Shown here: in pieces, positions 12,001 through 23,714 of the stretch
How positions within the stretch are numbered: position 1 is the stretch's first letter
Layout: each line of letters opens with the position of its first letter
From: Galbula dea
Taxonomy: Eukaryota > Chordata > Aves > Piciformes > Galbulidae
NCBI GenBank assembly: GCA_013399015.1
Contig: VWZX01006239.1
Location: forward strand, 122,629 to 186,628
DNA length: 64,000 nt
Reading direction: 5' to 3'
Notes under the pieces: model-generated
The model's input: the letters and a program-made list of their open reading frames with translations, nothing else
Database searches by the model: none
Told to the model about the DNA's origin: nothing
Program-made: the position numbers and the translations under genes

Positions 12001-13965
12001 GAAAGGTATGAAGTTAGGAAATATTCAGAAGTTGAAAGCAGTATTAACTTAGCCCCTCCTGATACTACAAAAGTGTGTTACAGAAAGGAAATTATTCTCA
12101 GCCATGGCCTAAGCCAATATTAATAAAGCCAGAATTCCTAAATGTAAGGCTTCCTCAGAGCTTAGTGACTTTGAATTTAGTCTTAAAATACTGATATCTT
12201 CACCTTACTAAAGTCACTGGAAACTTGGATGTTGACTTTAATAGGAACATAGTTTAAAAATAATTGAGGTTATACTACTTCTGCACACCCCTCTCCCAAT
12301 TCTAGAAGCTGTGCCTAACCTTGATGGTCATGCTGAAAGGACTACTAAACTATTAAACCAAATGCAGGGAAGGATGTCCTTCAAAAGGAACATTATATTA
12401 CTACAGCCCAAGCTGTACAACAATGTGGTGAAGTAAGTTTCATACCTTTGTACCTCTGGATAAAATTAACTGGGGTTTGTTTTTCAAATGTTTGCTGAAT
12501 TGCCAAGTATTCTCTTTTATTCTCTCTCTACTACAGGGGAAGTCTCACTTCTTCCTCAGACATTGTCACCAGACTCATTCTCTCTTGACCAGATTCTGTG
12601 CTGTTTACCATTGCTGTAGATGTTTTGTTGCCTAGGTAACATATTCCATTCATTTCCACTTTTGTTCTAAATAAAAAGATGAGTCCCACTTTGGTATCAA
12701 TCTGTGTCCCTGGAAGTGGACTGAGCTTGTTGTCTGCTTGATTAAATGGTCCAAGAGTCAGCTCTGGTCCTGAGGTGAAACTCCACCTTTTATTTTCTTT
12801 TTCTTAAAAGTGAGCCAGCAAGCCCACAAAAATCCTGCTAATTATTAAAGGTTGGCTTATTAGAACATAAGCATAATACTGAAAAAAAAAAAAAACAACT
12901 TGAAAGAGAGAGACTAAATGAAGCTGTGAAAACAAATCTTTCCCAGGCCCACAGTGTCCAGGCAAGATGACTTCTTTCTCCAGTCTTGCTTTTAGCTGAG
13001 CACTTTCCCTGTGTTGCTGAGTTGAACCAGTCCCTGCTGTCCCAAACAGGGTCCATTACAGAAAATAAACTTTCTACACCTATTTCAGAAGGTGTACACA
13101 GGTAAACGTTATGTATGTTCATGATCATGATCAGTCTTTGTTGATCCTGTGCTGCAAAACTCATCTGCTCTGCAATATATGCAGCAGCATTTTCCTCAGA
13201 GCTGTTGGCAGTAAGTTATGAAATGGTGGGAAAATGGCTAAAAAATTCTAGTTTAAGCACTGATACTCTTCTTGCACTGCATTGTTTTAGGATCTAGTAA
13301 GAAAATAATGGGGAGAATTGTCTCTTTTATAAGGTTTATTCCCCACTTTTTCTGTGCAACCTGAAATAAAGGGGACATAAATGTTTTCAATAACAAATAG
13401 ACTAAAATTGAGAAGCTGTTTTCTTACCTGAATGAATGTTTGAGATATAAAAGTAAAGCCTAACTCAGAAGAGAGGGAAAGAGATGCAAAATAAACTAAG
13501 AAAACAGAATTCAAATCAAAGCTGAAAGGAAAATAAATAATGATGTTAATATATAATTAAGTTTAAAAAAAATATTCAGGATATTTTGGGAAGACTTAAT
13601 TTCCTAATAGATCTTTAACAAAGTAAACTAACAAAAAAAAATACTGAATAAAATATCTTTTTGACCATTCATGTTCATTTTGTTAACATTCAAAACAGGC
13701 AATTTGATAATCACAACAACTTTTTTCTCCAAAAATTCTGAAATAAGAAATGTAAAGTAACCTTCTTTTTCCTTATAATGTAGCCCTTTTCCTATTTGTG
13801 CTGTTAGAAATATTTGCTTCCAAATCTCACATTGCACTGTGATAGAGGGAACGTCTTATATACTTGTTCCCAAACTCTAAGCTTCCTGCTTTGGACTCCA
13901 GCTGCACAAAACATAGCTGCATTTGAGATTTGGGAAAAAAACTCTCAGATTTGATAGAAATACTA
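9015..13965. other. Unique AT-rich region
   Basis: No gene recognised in almost 5 kb. Noted: a T-run near 9364-9375, a possibly constrained stretch at 10380-10540, an RFX-type X-box at 12627-12640, an A-run at 12882-12895, and a palindromic TCATGATCATGA at about 13119-13130. Several short frames have chance splice-like ends, but none is convincing. Confidence 0.5.
12627..12640. promoter_or_regulatory. RFX-type X-box, perfect spacing
   Basis: GTTGCCTAGGTAAC is an inverted pair of RFX half-sites (GTTGCC and GGTAAC, 2-base spacer), matching the classical X-box consensus. X-boxes bound by RFX factors often control ciliary genes, but no promoter or first exon is evident nearby. A chance occurrence in 64 kb is possible, so function is not shown. 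Confidence 0.35.
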
Positions 13966-14319
13966 CAAGGGACTATAAGGGGTCTGGAAAACAGGCCTTA
14001 TGAGGAGAGGCTTAGGGAGCTGGGCTTGTTTAGCCTGGAGAAGAGGAGGCTGAGGGGAGACCTTATCGCTCTCTTCAGCTACTTGAAAGGCCATTCTAGG
14101 GAGGCGGGTGTTGGCCTCTTCTCCCTTGTGACTAGTGACAGGACTAGAGGGAATGGCCTTAAGCTGAGCCAGGGTAGGTTTAGATTAGATATTAGGAGGA
14201 ATTTCTTTACTGAAAGAGTGGTTAGATATTGGAATAGGCTGCGCAGGGAGGTGGTGGAGTCACCATCCCTGGAGGTTTTTAAGAAGAGGCTAGATGTGTT
14301 TCTTCAGGGGATGATTTAG
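13966..14319 (+). pseudogene. CR1 ORF2 C-terminal remnant (still open)
   Basis: An open frame that enters the CR1 copy from unrelated flanking DNA (an in-frame ATG lies upstream at 13930) and encodes the last roughly 117 residues of the CR1 polyprotein. Recognisable blocks are YEERLRELGLFSLEKRRLRG, a region around LIALFSYLKG, then TRGNGLKL, FRLDIRRNFFTERVV and VVESPSLEVFKKRLD, ending at a natural stop at 14317-14319. This segment lies downstream of the reverse transcriptase domain and has no catalytic residues of its own. The endonuclease and RT are absent because of 5' truncation, so it cannot be functional for transposition. Confidence 0.85.
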
Positions 14320-14403
14320 GAATAAGAGTAGTGTAGGGCTATCGGTTGGACTGGATGATCTTGAGGGTCCTTTCCAAACGTAATGACTCTGTGATTCTGT
14401 GAT
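13966..14403 (+). mobile_element. CR1 LINE, 5'-truncated, well preserved
   Basis: Plus-strand CR1 from the post-RT part of ORF2 to the 3' tail. Typical blocks are TTGTTTAGCCTGGAGAAGAG, GAGACCTTATCGCTCTCTTC, TTGGACTGGATGATCTTGAG and TTTCCAAACG, ending in two tail repeats (GACTCTGTGATTCTGTGAT) at 14385-14403. The coding part is still open, so this is one of the younger copies here. Confidence 0.95.
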
Positions 14404-16424
14404 ATGCCCTTGTAATGCAGATGGGCACTCCTTTTCATTTTATTTTCAGGTTTTTTCTGTCAAAAAGTGAGACCTTTGTTCTACTGTTTGTCTTAAATTA
14501 TAGCTGTATCCTTCATTGGAGATTTTGCTACAGTGATATCAAAGCTACAGAACAGTTCAGATTTTTTTACCTTTAAAATATTACTTGCCTTTCTTAGTCT
14601 CTATATGCAGGACTTACATCTTGTCATAGCATTTGAAGGATTATCTATATAGGACACTTAAACAAAATGTTCCAGTACTCCTTTATTGAAAGTAAACAGG
14701 TAGTGCTGCAAACTCATTGGTCACCAAGAACTGCAATAATGAGTTAATGTAGCTACACAAATGAGAAGAGTGTAACTGCAGTCACATTCTATCCACCTGA
14801 CTCTAAAGATTTACTTTAATCACTAAAAATATAGCTAAAATAACAGTTCTAGAATAATGAAAAATGCTGTGACATATTGTCTGTGTTATTCTTAGTATCC
14901 TTTTTTATTACAAATTGCATAACATGTATTTTACCCCAACATCATAATTTCATATTAATTGGACTATTATCTGTAATTTGCAGAGCCAGTTGTCTTTGTT
15001 ACAGAAAGCCTTAGGATTTTTATATAAGAACAGTAAAAAATTAGTATTACTTGTGAGGTTAATAAAGCAAAGCAGGAAAATTATACTGTTGTATTTTAAA
15101 TTCTTTTTTATTTTTTCCCTCTCTGTGAAGTACTGCTGATGCTAGATGTATAAATTAGCTAAGAACTAGGTTAAAAAGGTGAAATTTTGACATGATTTCT
15201 AGTTAGGTTGACTTTAGGGTCCCTGATTCTCAACGCCTTTCTTGAAGCACTGTGAATGAGCTTGTTTTTCAGACATTCTCAGCACGCTGTGAAATCAAAC
15301 TCTCTTACAGCTTGACTGTCTGAGGCAGACAAAGTCCTTAATTTTGAAACTGTTGGCCACTATTTCAGAATTCCCTTTGTGTTTGAGATCCAAGGATCTT
15401 CATTCAGACTCATTACCAGGAACTGGTGCAGTTTTGTCAGACACCAATAGGAAATTTATCCTACTTCTTTAATGTATACCTACAGAGCTATTACCAGTAT
15501 ATTTCACCTGGCTGAATTGCAGTGTTCTTTTTCTACAGAAAATTATATTGATTTTCTGCCAGAAACATAAAAATAAACAGGTTTTTGACTAATTCACCCC
15601 ACAACATATCTTTTGTCCCCTGCTCAAGCAGGCTGTGGAGCAGGGAGGGCAGCACTGCTGGCCAGCGTATAGGCTAAAGAGGACACATGCCTCTAGACTT
15701 ACCTCTTCCCTGCATTGAAGGTAGAGCCATCAGGTCGAGAATGTTATTGCTTCCAGAGAGATATAAAGAGAGAAGTGCTGGCTGGATACCTATATGCAGA
15801 CATTAATCATCACCTCCCTCACTGTTTGGCTAGGTATGCCCTCCTAAAGGCAACATATGCCTATCAAATACATATAGGACATACTCCCACCTGAGCTCTT
15901 TGGGCACTTCTGTCAGCAGCAGTAGAAAAAGGGTGTTATTTATTCACATTTCTGGAGGTGCTCATAGCAGGTGGTGCCAAACCTGCTGCTGCTGCTGCTC
16001 AGTGAAATGCTGTGGCAAATGCTGTACACCTCAGCACAGAACTGTTGTTGAGAGGAAATAGTCTGTCAGCATGGTTCAGGTCTTACAGATTGCTAATGGA
16101 TTTTGTGCATGTGTTATCTCAAGTTCCAGTATTGCTGGTTTTGTCTGATGGACTTCTGGAAAATCATGTTTTTATAAGTAATATCTCTATGTCATGTGTG
16201 TGATCGGGAAGAAAATTAGTTTCTGATTTTCTTGGGCTTGTTTTCCTTTAATTTCAGGTGGCACAATATCTCTGATCCTCATTTTCCAAATATTTTTTGT
16301 TTTTCAGTTCTTTCTTTGCATGTAATGGCCACACTTATTTTATGTTTTTCTTCTGTGCAGCTCTGTACTAGGTAGTCCAAAAGTATACAGAACCCTGTAT
16401 CTTGTGATAGTAGACAATAAAGGA
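14404..16424. other. Unique AT-rich region
   Basis: No gene recognised. A short CTG run (five units) lies near 15986-15999, and a modestly GC-richer patch at 15620-15720. Confidence 0.5.
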
Positions 16425-16700
16425 TGCTTAGGGAAGAGCGACCTTATAGCAGCCTTTCAGTACCTGAAAGGGGATTATAGGGCAGAAGGAGAGAGACTTT
16501 TCTCCTGGTCTGATTGCAACAGGACACAGGGGAATGGCTACAAGCTGAAGGAGGGGAAATTTAAGCTGGAGATTAGAAGGGGGTTCTTTACCCAAAGGGT
16601 GGTGAGGCACTGGAACAGGTTGCCCAGAGAGGTTGTGGAGGCCCCATCCTTGGCAGTGTTTAAAGCCAGGCTGGATGTGGCCCTGGATGACCTGGTCTAG
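16425..16700 (+). pseudogene. CR1 ORF2 C-terminal remnant (still open)
   Basis: Open frame of about 91 CR1-derived residues to a stop at 16698-16700. Blocks seen: DLIAAFQYLKG, then GNGYKLKEGKFKLEIRRGFF, TQRVVRHWNRLPREVVEAPS and AVFKARLDVALDDLV. The frame has no in-frame stop, consistent with a fairly recent insertion. It lacks the endonuclease and RT, so it is a fossil. The upstream ATG at 16404 lies in flanking DNA and is not a CR1 start. Confidence 0.85.
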
Positions 16701-16790
16701 TGCATGTGGTGTCCCTGCCCATGGCAGGGGGGTTGGAACTAGATAATCTTTAAGGTCCCTTCCAACCTCAGGCATTCTATGATTCTATGA
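16425..16790 (+). mobile_element. CR1 LINE, 5'-truncated, second subfamily
   Basis: Plus-strand CR1 covering the extreme ORF2 C-terminus and 3' UTR, ending with GGCATTCTATGATTCTATGA at 16771-16790. The 3' UTR contains GCCCATGGCAGGGGGGTTGG and AACTAGATAATCTTTAAGG, distinguishing it from the copy at 13966. It has two tail repeats and only light decay. Confidence 0.95.
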
Positions 16791-19700
16791 GAACAGGGCA
16801 TGCCTTTTCTCATTACCTTTTCAGCTTTCAGTTTAATAGAGAGCACAGATAATGATTACATGAGGGATTCACTTGAATTAGTTCTTCACAGGCAATGACA
16901 AAATGAGGAATAAGTGGATGGAAAACTTCACCAAGGCTTCCAAACCAATACCTGAAACCATGGGGTTTTTTGCCTTGCCCAAGAAAAGTAAAATGGCACC
17001 ATCAGACAATATCTGACATTCATGTAAAAAAAATATTTTCTTATGCCTGAAGTCACTCATACAGTTAGACTTAGACTAGATTCAAAATTAAAACCTGTAT
17101 TCTAGCTTGCAGCCATAATATTTACTTAAAAGACACAGAAACTATAGAGTTGTTTTCTAAACTGGGAAATAGCCAATGCTTATGCAATCACCAGGCACAG
17201 GGCTGTGCCAAGCAGATCTGGTCATGTTCAGAGGTCCTAAATTAGCACGACACGAGCTTTAAATGTGCAAAACAAGGACAGTACAAACCCTAGGCTATTG
17301 TGCATGGAGTAGTCTGGGCAATCCAAATGGTTTTTAGGTGAGCTTTATGCATAAGATTTTATGAAAAATGGCAATACTTTTATAGTTGCTAAATTATTAA
17401 TTGCTGTGCTATTTATGGTAATATTTTTATCATAATTAACCTATTTAGTATTAACGAGGATGTACCATGTGATATGAAACTCCTATTCATTTTTGTAGGT
17501 AAAAGGCCATTCAGTCTTTATGCTTTGACATCAGGATATGAGCATGCTAGTGTTACAAAAGCAACAGAAAAGGTGGGAATACTATTTCAGCAAGTCACCA
17601 TGAGGAAAAAAAAAATCTCTCTTTTTCAAAACTTGTAACCTCAGTTGATGTCAGGTCCAAAATCACCAGCAGAGTTTTGTAAATTTATACCAGTCAGATG
17701 CCTGACATTCACAGTATTGAAATTCTAAAAGCATGACATTTCTTTCTTTCTTTCTTTCTTTTTTTTAATTTTTAAAAGTTTTTCTACCTCTCTGCCCTTT
17801 TTGACCTCTATCTTACTTCTCCTCTCAGGGGATCTTCAACCTGTAAAAGGAATAGCCCCATTTTCTTAATAATAATATTCCATGTTACACTACCAAGAAA
17901 ATGCTATGCTGTAGAACCTGGGGCTATAGTCAAGCATTGAAATTTTTATTCACTTATTTTTATTAGAAATTGTTAGTGCTATGGATAGGGATTTTTACTG
18001 GAGTACTGATTGCTTGACTTGCACCTTGATTTGACTCAGAACTGCACACCTTACAGTTATTGCATTCCAGTGCAAAGGAACATTGATTTTTTAATCTTTA
18101 TCTGTTTTATTTTTTTTCAGCAAGTAACTTCTGCCTTGATAGACATATAAAAATGAAAAACTTATTCATCCTGACTCATTTCCAAAAGTGATTGATAGTT
18201 TTGCCTGGCTACATAATAAGCCCAGTGTTAGGAGTAACAGTAATGTATTATGCATTTCTCACACAGTATGAAAAGGAAGTGCTGGCAATGCTGTTCTGAA
18301 TGCAGAGGGCCCGAGGTCCTTTCATGCTGATGCCCATTGTTCATGATCATCCTCAGCTCTCTGCTTAATAGGTGTCCTCTTTGTTCTTGTCCTGTAGGGA
18401 AGTTTTCAATCACCACTGATTTACTTTTCTATTTACAACTTAAACCTACAACAATGTACACTGACATGTAATTTTCCTGAACTACTTCAGAAAGCCTAAA
18501 AACTGTGTGCTCTACCTCCCACCTCTGTTGTTTCCCATGAATGGCCATTTCTCCAAAGGCCAGAGCAGAAGGAGGTTTGACTTATCAAGCTTGTGCTAAG
18601 TGATGCCATCACAATTATTTTTCACATGCTTTTACCAAAAGTTAACCATTGTGGTTTGGAATTTAAATTTATGAAAGCCCCAGATCATGCAATCTCTGTT
18701 CAAGATTATAAAAAATTTTTCTTGCTGCTTAGGTTAATCAAAATTGAGAGGATTTTGTTTTGATTTTGTATAAAAAACCTTATTCATGGCAGGCAATTCT
18801 ACAGAGGAAAGTTATTCATACCTGTTACAAAATATGCCTGCAATAACTTATACTATATTAATTTTTACATCTTTAGTGCTAAATGAAAAAGACATTTAAG
18901 ACTCAATTTAGTGTCTCATCATTCTAATATTGTTTTTCTCTGTCTACTTCAGAACCAACATACACCTTTTTTTTAAAGTACATGCACAATCTTTGAAGTA
19001 TGTACACAAATATACTTGCTAAATGCTAAAGGAGTTTGGAGGGGTTTTTTAAGCAAGCATAGACATACTGCTGTAGCAATACTGTGTAGCATCTACATTT
19101 TATACAAAGAGCTTGTGCACACAGCAATTTGTGTTCCAAGTCTACAACTAGTTTTACATACTGAGAGCTGGAAGAGCTTAAGATAAAAGGATGACAGGAA
19201 TCACTAGTTTACTTCAAGAACAAGTGAAAATCTATGAAAACACTAAAATGTTGTGGGTTTTTAAAAATACATAAATAGAAAAGCTGCTTTTGCTTCTAAA
19301 GAAAACCTAAGCAAAACCACAGAGGCTTAGCTGGAATTCTGTCATCAGTGAAAGGTATTTTCTGTCTTATGCTGAAGGCTGAACACACTGATTTTCTGTT
19401 TGTATCCTTTGAGCTTATCCTTGCTGATTTAGAAAAAAAGATCAAGCAGACTTACCTGGAAGTGGTGTGCACTGGTTGTACTAAATCAAACCAAACCTTA
19501 CTGCTTGCAGGGGAGAGGTAGTCTCAGACATGACTGCATCCTAAATGTAAGTACCATTTATTTTTTTCCCCTAATATTTTACTGCTATAGTTCTTAAACA
19601 AGACTTGGAGAAACTTAACAGTATTCCAGCCCCTTTCTATCCCATGCAATCACTTCAGAGGTTGCCAGGCTCTGTATGAGCACTGGCTAGTTTTCTTGCT

Positions 19701-20685
19701 CATCTTTCTGCTGCTGGAAGGGGTTCAGCAACGTCACCAGCAAACAGCCAGGTACTCAGCCAGCCCTGAATTGCCCAAAGCAATGTGTTTGGAGGAGATT
19801 CAGTGAGCTGCAAAAGAAGCTCACCCAGGATTTTCATGGGATAGTCTTATCCCAGTGAAATTTCCCCAAAACACTAAACCTACTCTGTTCTTTATATTCT
19901 AAGTGCAGTAGTTCTAAACCATGATCACCTTTCTTGAGTCTGAAGGTCTGTGGCCTGATTTTGCAGATCATGGGCAGGCAAGTACACTTACAGCCATTTA
20001 TTGGTGTATGTAAGACTGCTCTGAGCTACTCAGATAGCTGTCAGGCTGACACAGCAATTTTTGCCTCTGAAGCTATGAATCTTACTTGTAACAACTGCCT
20101 TCCTATGTTTGCAAGGTGTGGGGAATTAGTTGAATGAAAAGGTTAATCAAAATAATTTAAGAAAGGAATAATTCTTTCTCCACTTATGCATAATATAATT
20201 CTCATTATTTTAACATCAGGAAGTTATCCTCAGTAAAGCTTGACTGCAAGATGATGCATCATCACAATGTAATTCAGAGCATGTTATCTCCCCTTTGGAG
20301 AGACAAGTGCTGAGGAAAAATATGATTTTTTTCCCTTATTTCATTTTGCTGGTTGTGGTCATATAGCAGTTATGGTTACAGATCATGACTCACAATGGAT
20401 AAAGCCAGTCTCACATAACAGGGTACTTTGTCTATCAGTTTATATCTATTCACTGTTTATCATACGGAATCTTAAACAATTTATCCTGCAATACATTTTT
20501 TATTATTTTGTGTGACTTCTTGATTACTTGCTCTTTCTAGACTCATTTAGAACTAGTAACACTGTGATGGGCTGTGTTGTTTCACTAGAGCTATAGGCAT
20601 TGCAGCCATCATGGTTTGAGTCAGGCACACACAATTAGAGCGCAGAGAGACATGAGGTGGTGAAATAACAGTTACAGAGTGACAT
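16791..20685. other. Unique AT-rich region
   Basis: No gene recognised. Holds a (TTTC)5 microsatellite at about 17738-17768 and AT-rich TAATTA-type motifs at 17390-17450. A 45-base minus-strand stretch at 19456-19500 has splice-like ends but is probably chance. Confidence 0.5.
17738..17768. repeat. (TTTC)n microsatellite
   Basis: About five TTTC units followed by a T-run. Confidence 0.85.
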
Positions 20686-21130
20686 ATCACAGAATCACAG
20701 AATTGTTAAGGATGGAAGGGACCACCAGAGGTGGCATCTCCCCTGACTGCCATGACATCTCTAAGATGATGGAGAATGGCCTAGCAATGCTGTCCACAAG
20801 TTCTCTCAGCATGTCTGGGTGCATTACATCAGGGCCCATCAACTTGTGAATGTCAAGTTTGACCAATTGGTCTGTAACCCAATCCTCCTCAGCTGAGGGA
20901 AAGTCTTAATCTCTCCAGACCTTCTCCCTGGTTTCCTCATCAGGGATTCTCAAGTGCTGGTCTTGGAAGTGAGGACTGAAGCAAAGAAGTTTTCCCTGCA
21001 ATCACTGTAGCAAGTATCCCTTTTCCATTCAGCAGCAGGCCTACATATTTCCTGGTATTCCTTTTACACGTGTACCGCACAATAATGAAGACCATGAATT
21101 TGTTAATCAAGGAGAGAAACAAATCATCCC
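20686..21130 (-). mobile_element. CR1 LINE, internally deleted (3' tail joined to pre-RT ORF2 segment)
   Basis: Plus-strand start ATCACAGAATCACAGAATTG with TTAAGGATGGAAGGGACCAC is a reverse-complemented CR1 3' end. After only about 55 bases it jumps to a region antisense to ORF2 between the endonuclease and RT catalytic core (TAAGATGATGGAGAATGGCC, then ATCAGGGCCCATCAACTTGT and GACTGAAGCAAAGAAG). The RT core and the rest of the 3' part are missing. The frame is broken. This is probably one deleted copy; an alternative is two insertions side by side. Confidence 0.7.
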
Positions 21131-22872
21131 AAGCTTCCAAGATCTTTGATACTTATTGAAAGGGTGCCCCACAAACAGGTTGTGCTGCCATCAGGGTTCT
21201 TTTCCATTTGGAGAGTGTTGACCCTCCTGTGATATTGGCCATACACAGTGTTCAGACATTACTATTTCCCTCCCATGATATTTTTCCTGTTTAGACTTGG
21301 TAAGGAAGTACAAGTACATTGACTATTAACAAAGTTACTTTTAAAAAAGGAAGAGCTTGATATTCAGAAAGAAATCTAATATGTTCACTATTTTGGCAGA
21401 GTACAAACTATGAAAGCTACAAAAAACTGTTCTATAAGCAAAACAATGAAGATTTTTTTTCTCATGTTGTAAATTGCTTCAGCTGTGAGTTTTATCCAAG
21501 CATGGTTCAAAGGGAAATGGACTTTGGCAACAGGCAGATGTTGCTTTCCTTTCAAACTCAAGCTAACAAAGCAATCAAGTATGAATGGTATCAAATTATC
21601 TTTGACACATTGTATGTCCAAATACAAATTCTTTGAATACATAGAGGAATGTTTTCATCTGATGAAATATCCATGTTTTTCTACAAGTGATGAAAAGAAT
21701 CTCTTTTTACTTGGAGCTAGTCTGTAGAGGAGAGTTCATGCTACAAAATAGACCCAAATACATATTACTTGTACATCAAAGAAGTAACATTAGAATGTGT
21801 AATAAGGATTGTCAGTACTTAATGTGATATTTTGTGGCTATTAAATTCTAATATTAAAGTACTAAATCAGTATGTTACATATTCATAGAACCATAGTCTG
21901 ATATATTCTATTAAAACTCTAAATAAGCTCTCTTGAATTAGGAAAATAAAATTACTTGTGAGTTGTGTAGTTTCTTTCCTCTGTTAACTTGATCTCTGCT
22001 GATTTCCAAACTTGGGTGAGACAGGTCTTAGTGTGACAGGTGATTCTGAAAGAGATCCGTATTTTGAGATAAAAGAAAGAAGTAGGGTCTATCTGAAAGA
22101 CAGAAAGAATATCATAACCAAGATGAAACAGTAGAAGACCAAGTAGTAATTTTGTTCCTAAGCAATATCAAAGTTACACATATTTCAGTTATTCAACAAA
22201 TTCTTTGTCAGGCAAAACAAGTATGTGCCACTAGTAGTATATGAAGTAATGTTCTCAGCTTGCCTTTCTGCTGAAAAGCTATCCCAAGTGGTTAAACCTA
22301 AGAAGGAAGTAAGCTTGCATGAGAAGACATCAAGCAAGACACAGACAGCACCTTCTAACTGTCAGGAGACCTAGTCAAAGAAGAGTGAGGATTTCTGTGT
22401 GTACCTGTTTGTATGTGCACTTCTCAAGAAGGTATGTCAGTCTGTGCCAAAGCTGTTTACTCTTTTTTTTTTTAAAGGAAAGAAATGAAGTGAATTATTT
22501 ACAATTTTTTCCTTTTGCTTTTGGAAAAATGAGGTTGCATAAATCCCTCAATGTATTCAGCTGAATTATAATCAAATAATTCTGATAGAATTTAATTATA
22601 ATAGCATCCTAATTGAAGCTAAATTAAACAAGACTATGACCAAGTGCTGTCACAGTAAATGAAAATTTAAATTACAGCAGTAGCAGACAGCTCTGTCTTA
22701 GAATTATGGCTTAAAGAGTGTGGCATTTTGGTTTCAGGTTAATCAATGACTGCTTCACAAATATTTTGAAGTCTTTTTTGAAGCCTTCTTTTGATAGACT
22801 AAATAAATTCTAAACTTCTGAGAGACACTGAGCAGGAGGGCAAAGTGAATTCACTCTGGAAAGAACAAAACA
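21131..22872. other. Unique AT-rich region
   Basis: No gene recognised. A T-run at about 22463-22473 and purine-rich stretches only. Confidence 0.5.
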
Positions 22873-23084
22873 CAAAATCACAGAATTGTTAAGGTTAGCC
22901 AAGACCTCTAAGATCGTCAAGTCCAACCATCAACCTATCACCACTATGCCACTAAACCATGCCCCTGAGTACCACATCTATATGTTTTTTAAACACCTCC
23001 AGGGACAGTGACTCCACCACTTTCCTGGGCAGCCTTTTCCAATGCCTAACAACTCTTTTAGTGAAGAAATTCCTTCCATTGCAC
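22873..23084 (-). mobile_element. CR1 LINE 3' fragment
   Basis: Plus strand reads AAAATCACAGAATTGTTAAG, CAAGTCCAACCATCAACCTA, CACTATGCCACTAAACCATG, ACCTCCAGGGACAGTGACTC and GTGAAGAAATTCCTTCC: the reverse complement of a CR1 3' UTR plus the end of ORF2. About 210 bases, 5'-truncated, moderately decayed. Confidence 0.93.
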
Positions 23085-23484
23085 TTAAATGGCTTCTGAA
23101 ATAATTATGAATATGCTCATGACTATCAGCACACAGTCATGAACATCAGATCAAGGAAACATCATTTTAACTCTGCTGCAATATAAAACTTGAAAGAGAA
23201 GCCATCCTTTGGGATACAAACTTATGACAGAGGAAGACAGAAGAAAAGGATGAGGAAAAACATGAGGAAGGAAAGGGGGAGTTCTTTGTTTGGGAGATGT
23301 GCTGCCTCTGGTCCCTCCACCAATACATACAGAGGTGCACTTGGCTGATACCAAATCAATTGCTCTCCTACTGTGTTTTTGAAGTATAAAAGGAAACGTT
23401 TTTGACAGGAAGGGCATAGATCTGACAGATTGGTGAGGCCTACCCTCATTTCTCCTAGTCCTTATCTTTGTCATTGTGTTTCAG

Positions 23485-23543
23485 GGAGTGTGCTGCTCTA
23501 CATTCCTGAGGGAGCACAGCCGGTGTCCCAGCTGCTGTCTCAG
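23485..23543 (+). other. Candidate 59-base internal exon of an unknown gene
   Basis: A pyrimidine-rich acceptor (TTTGTCATTGTGTTTCAG) ends at 23484, and a strong donor (CAG then GTATGTG) starts at 23544. Between them one frame reads SVLLYIPEGAQPVSQLLSQ with two leading bases, giving phase 1 in and phase 0 out. A second frame is also open (phase 0 in, 2 out). The piece is GC-richer than its surroundings. I do not recognise the protein. Splice-bracketed open stretches arise by chance, so this is only suggestive. Confidence 0.25.
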
Positions 23544-23670
23544 GTATGTGATTGCCCCACAGAGTTGTGTGAATGGACTACAGAAATTTTTGCCTCTCCC
23601 CTTTCTGTCTAGACTCAAAACACACTTAAAATTACATTCCTTTAGCACTGTAAATGTATTTATCACCATT

Positions 23671-23714
23671 TTATCTTGTAACAGTTATAACTGTTATCTT
23701 GTAACAGTTATAAC
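23671..23714. repeat. Tandem duplication, period 23, with embedded palindrome
   Basis: A 21-base identical unit starts at 23671 and again at 23694. Across the junction sits the perfect 18-base palindrome TAACAGTTATAACTGTTA (23679-23696), which contains two MYB-type TAACTG/CAGTTA cores. Confidence 0.85.

Noticed and set aside
12538..12634. Acceptor-led open stretch ending at a GTAACA donor
   Set aside because: The frame ends in a stop at the donor and the peptide is not protein-like; the region is better explained by the X-box alone.
19456..19500. 45-base minus-strand stretch with a GTAAGT donor
   Set aside because: One of several chance strong donors on the minus strand; the acceptor is ambiguous and the peptide unrecognised.
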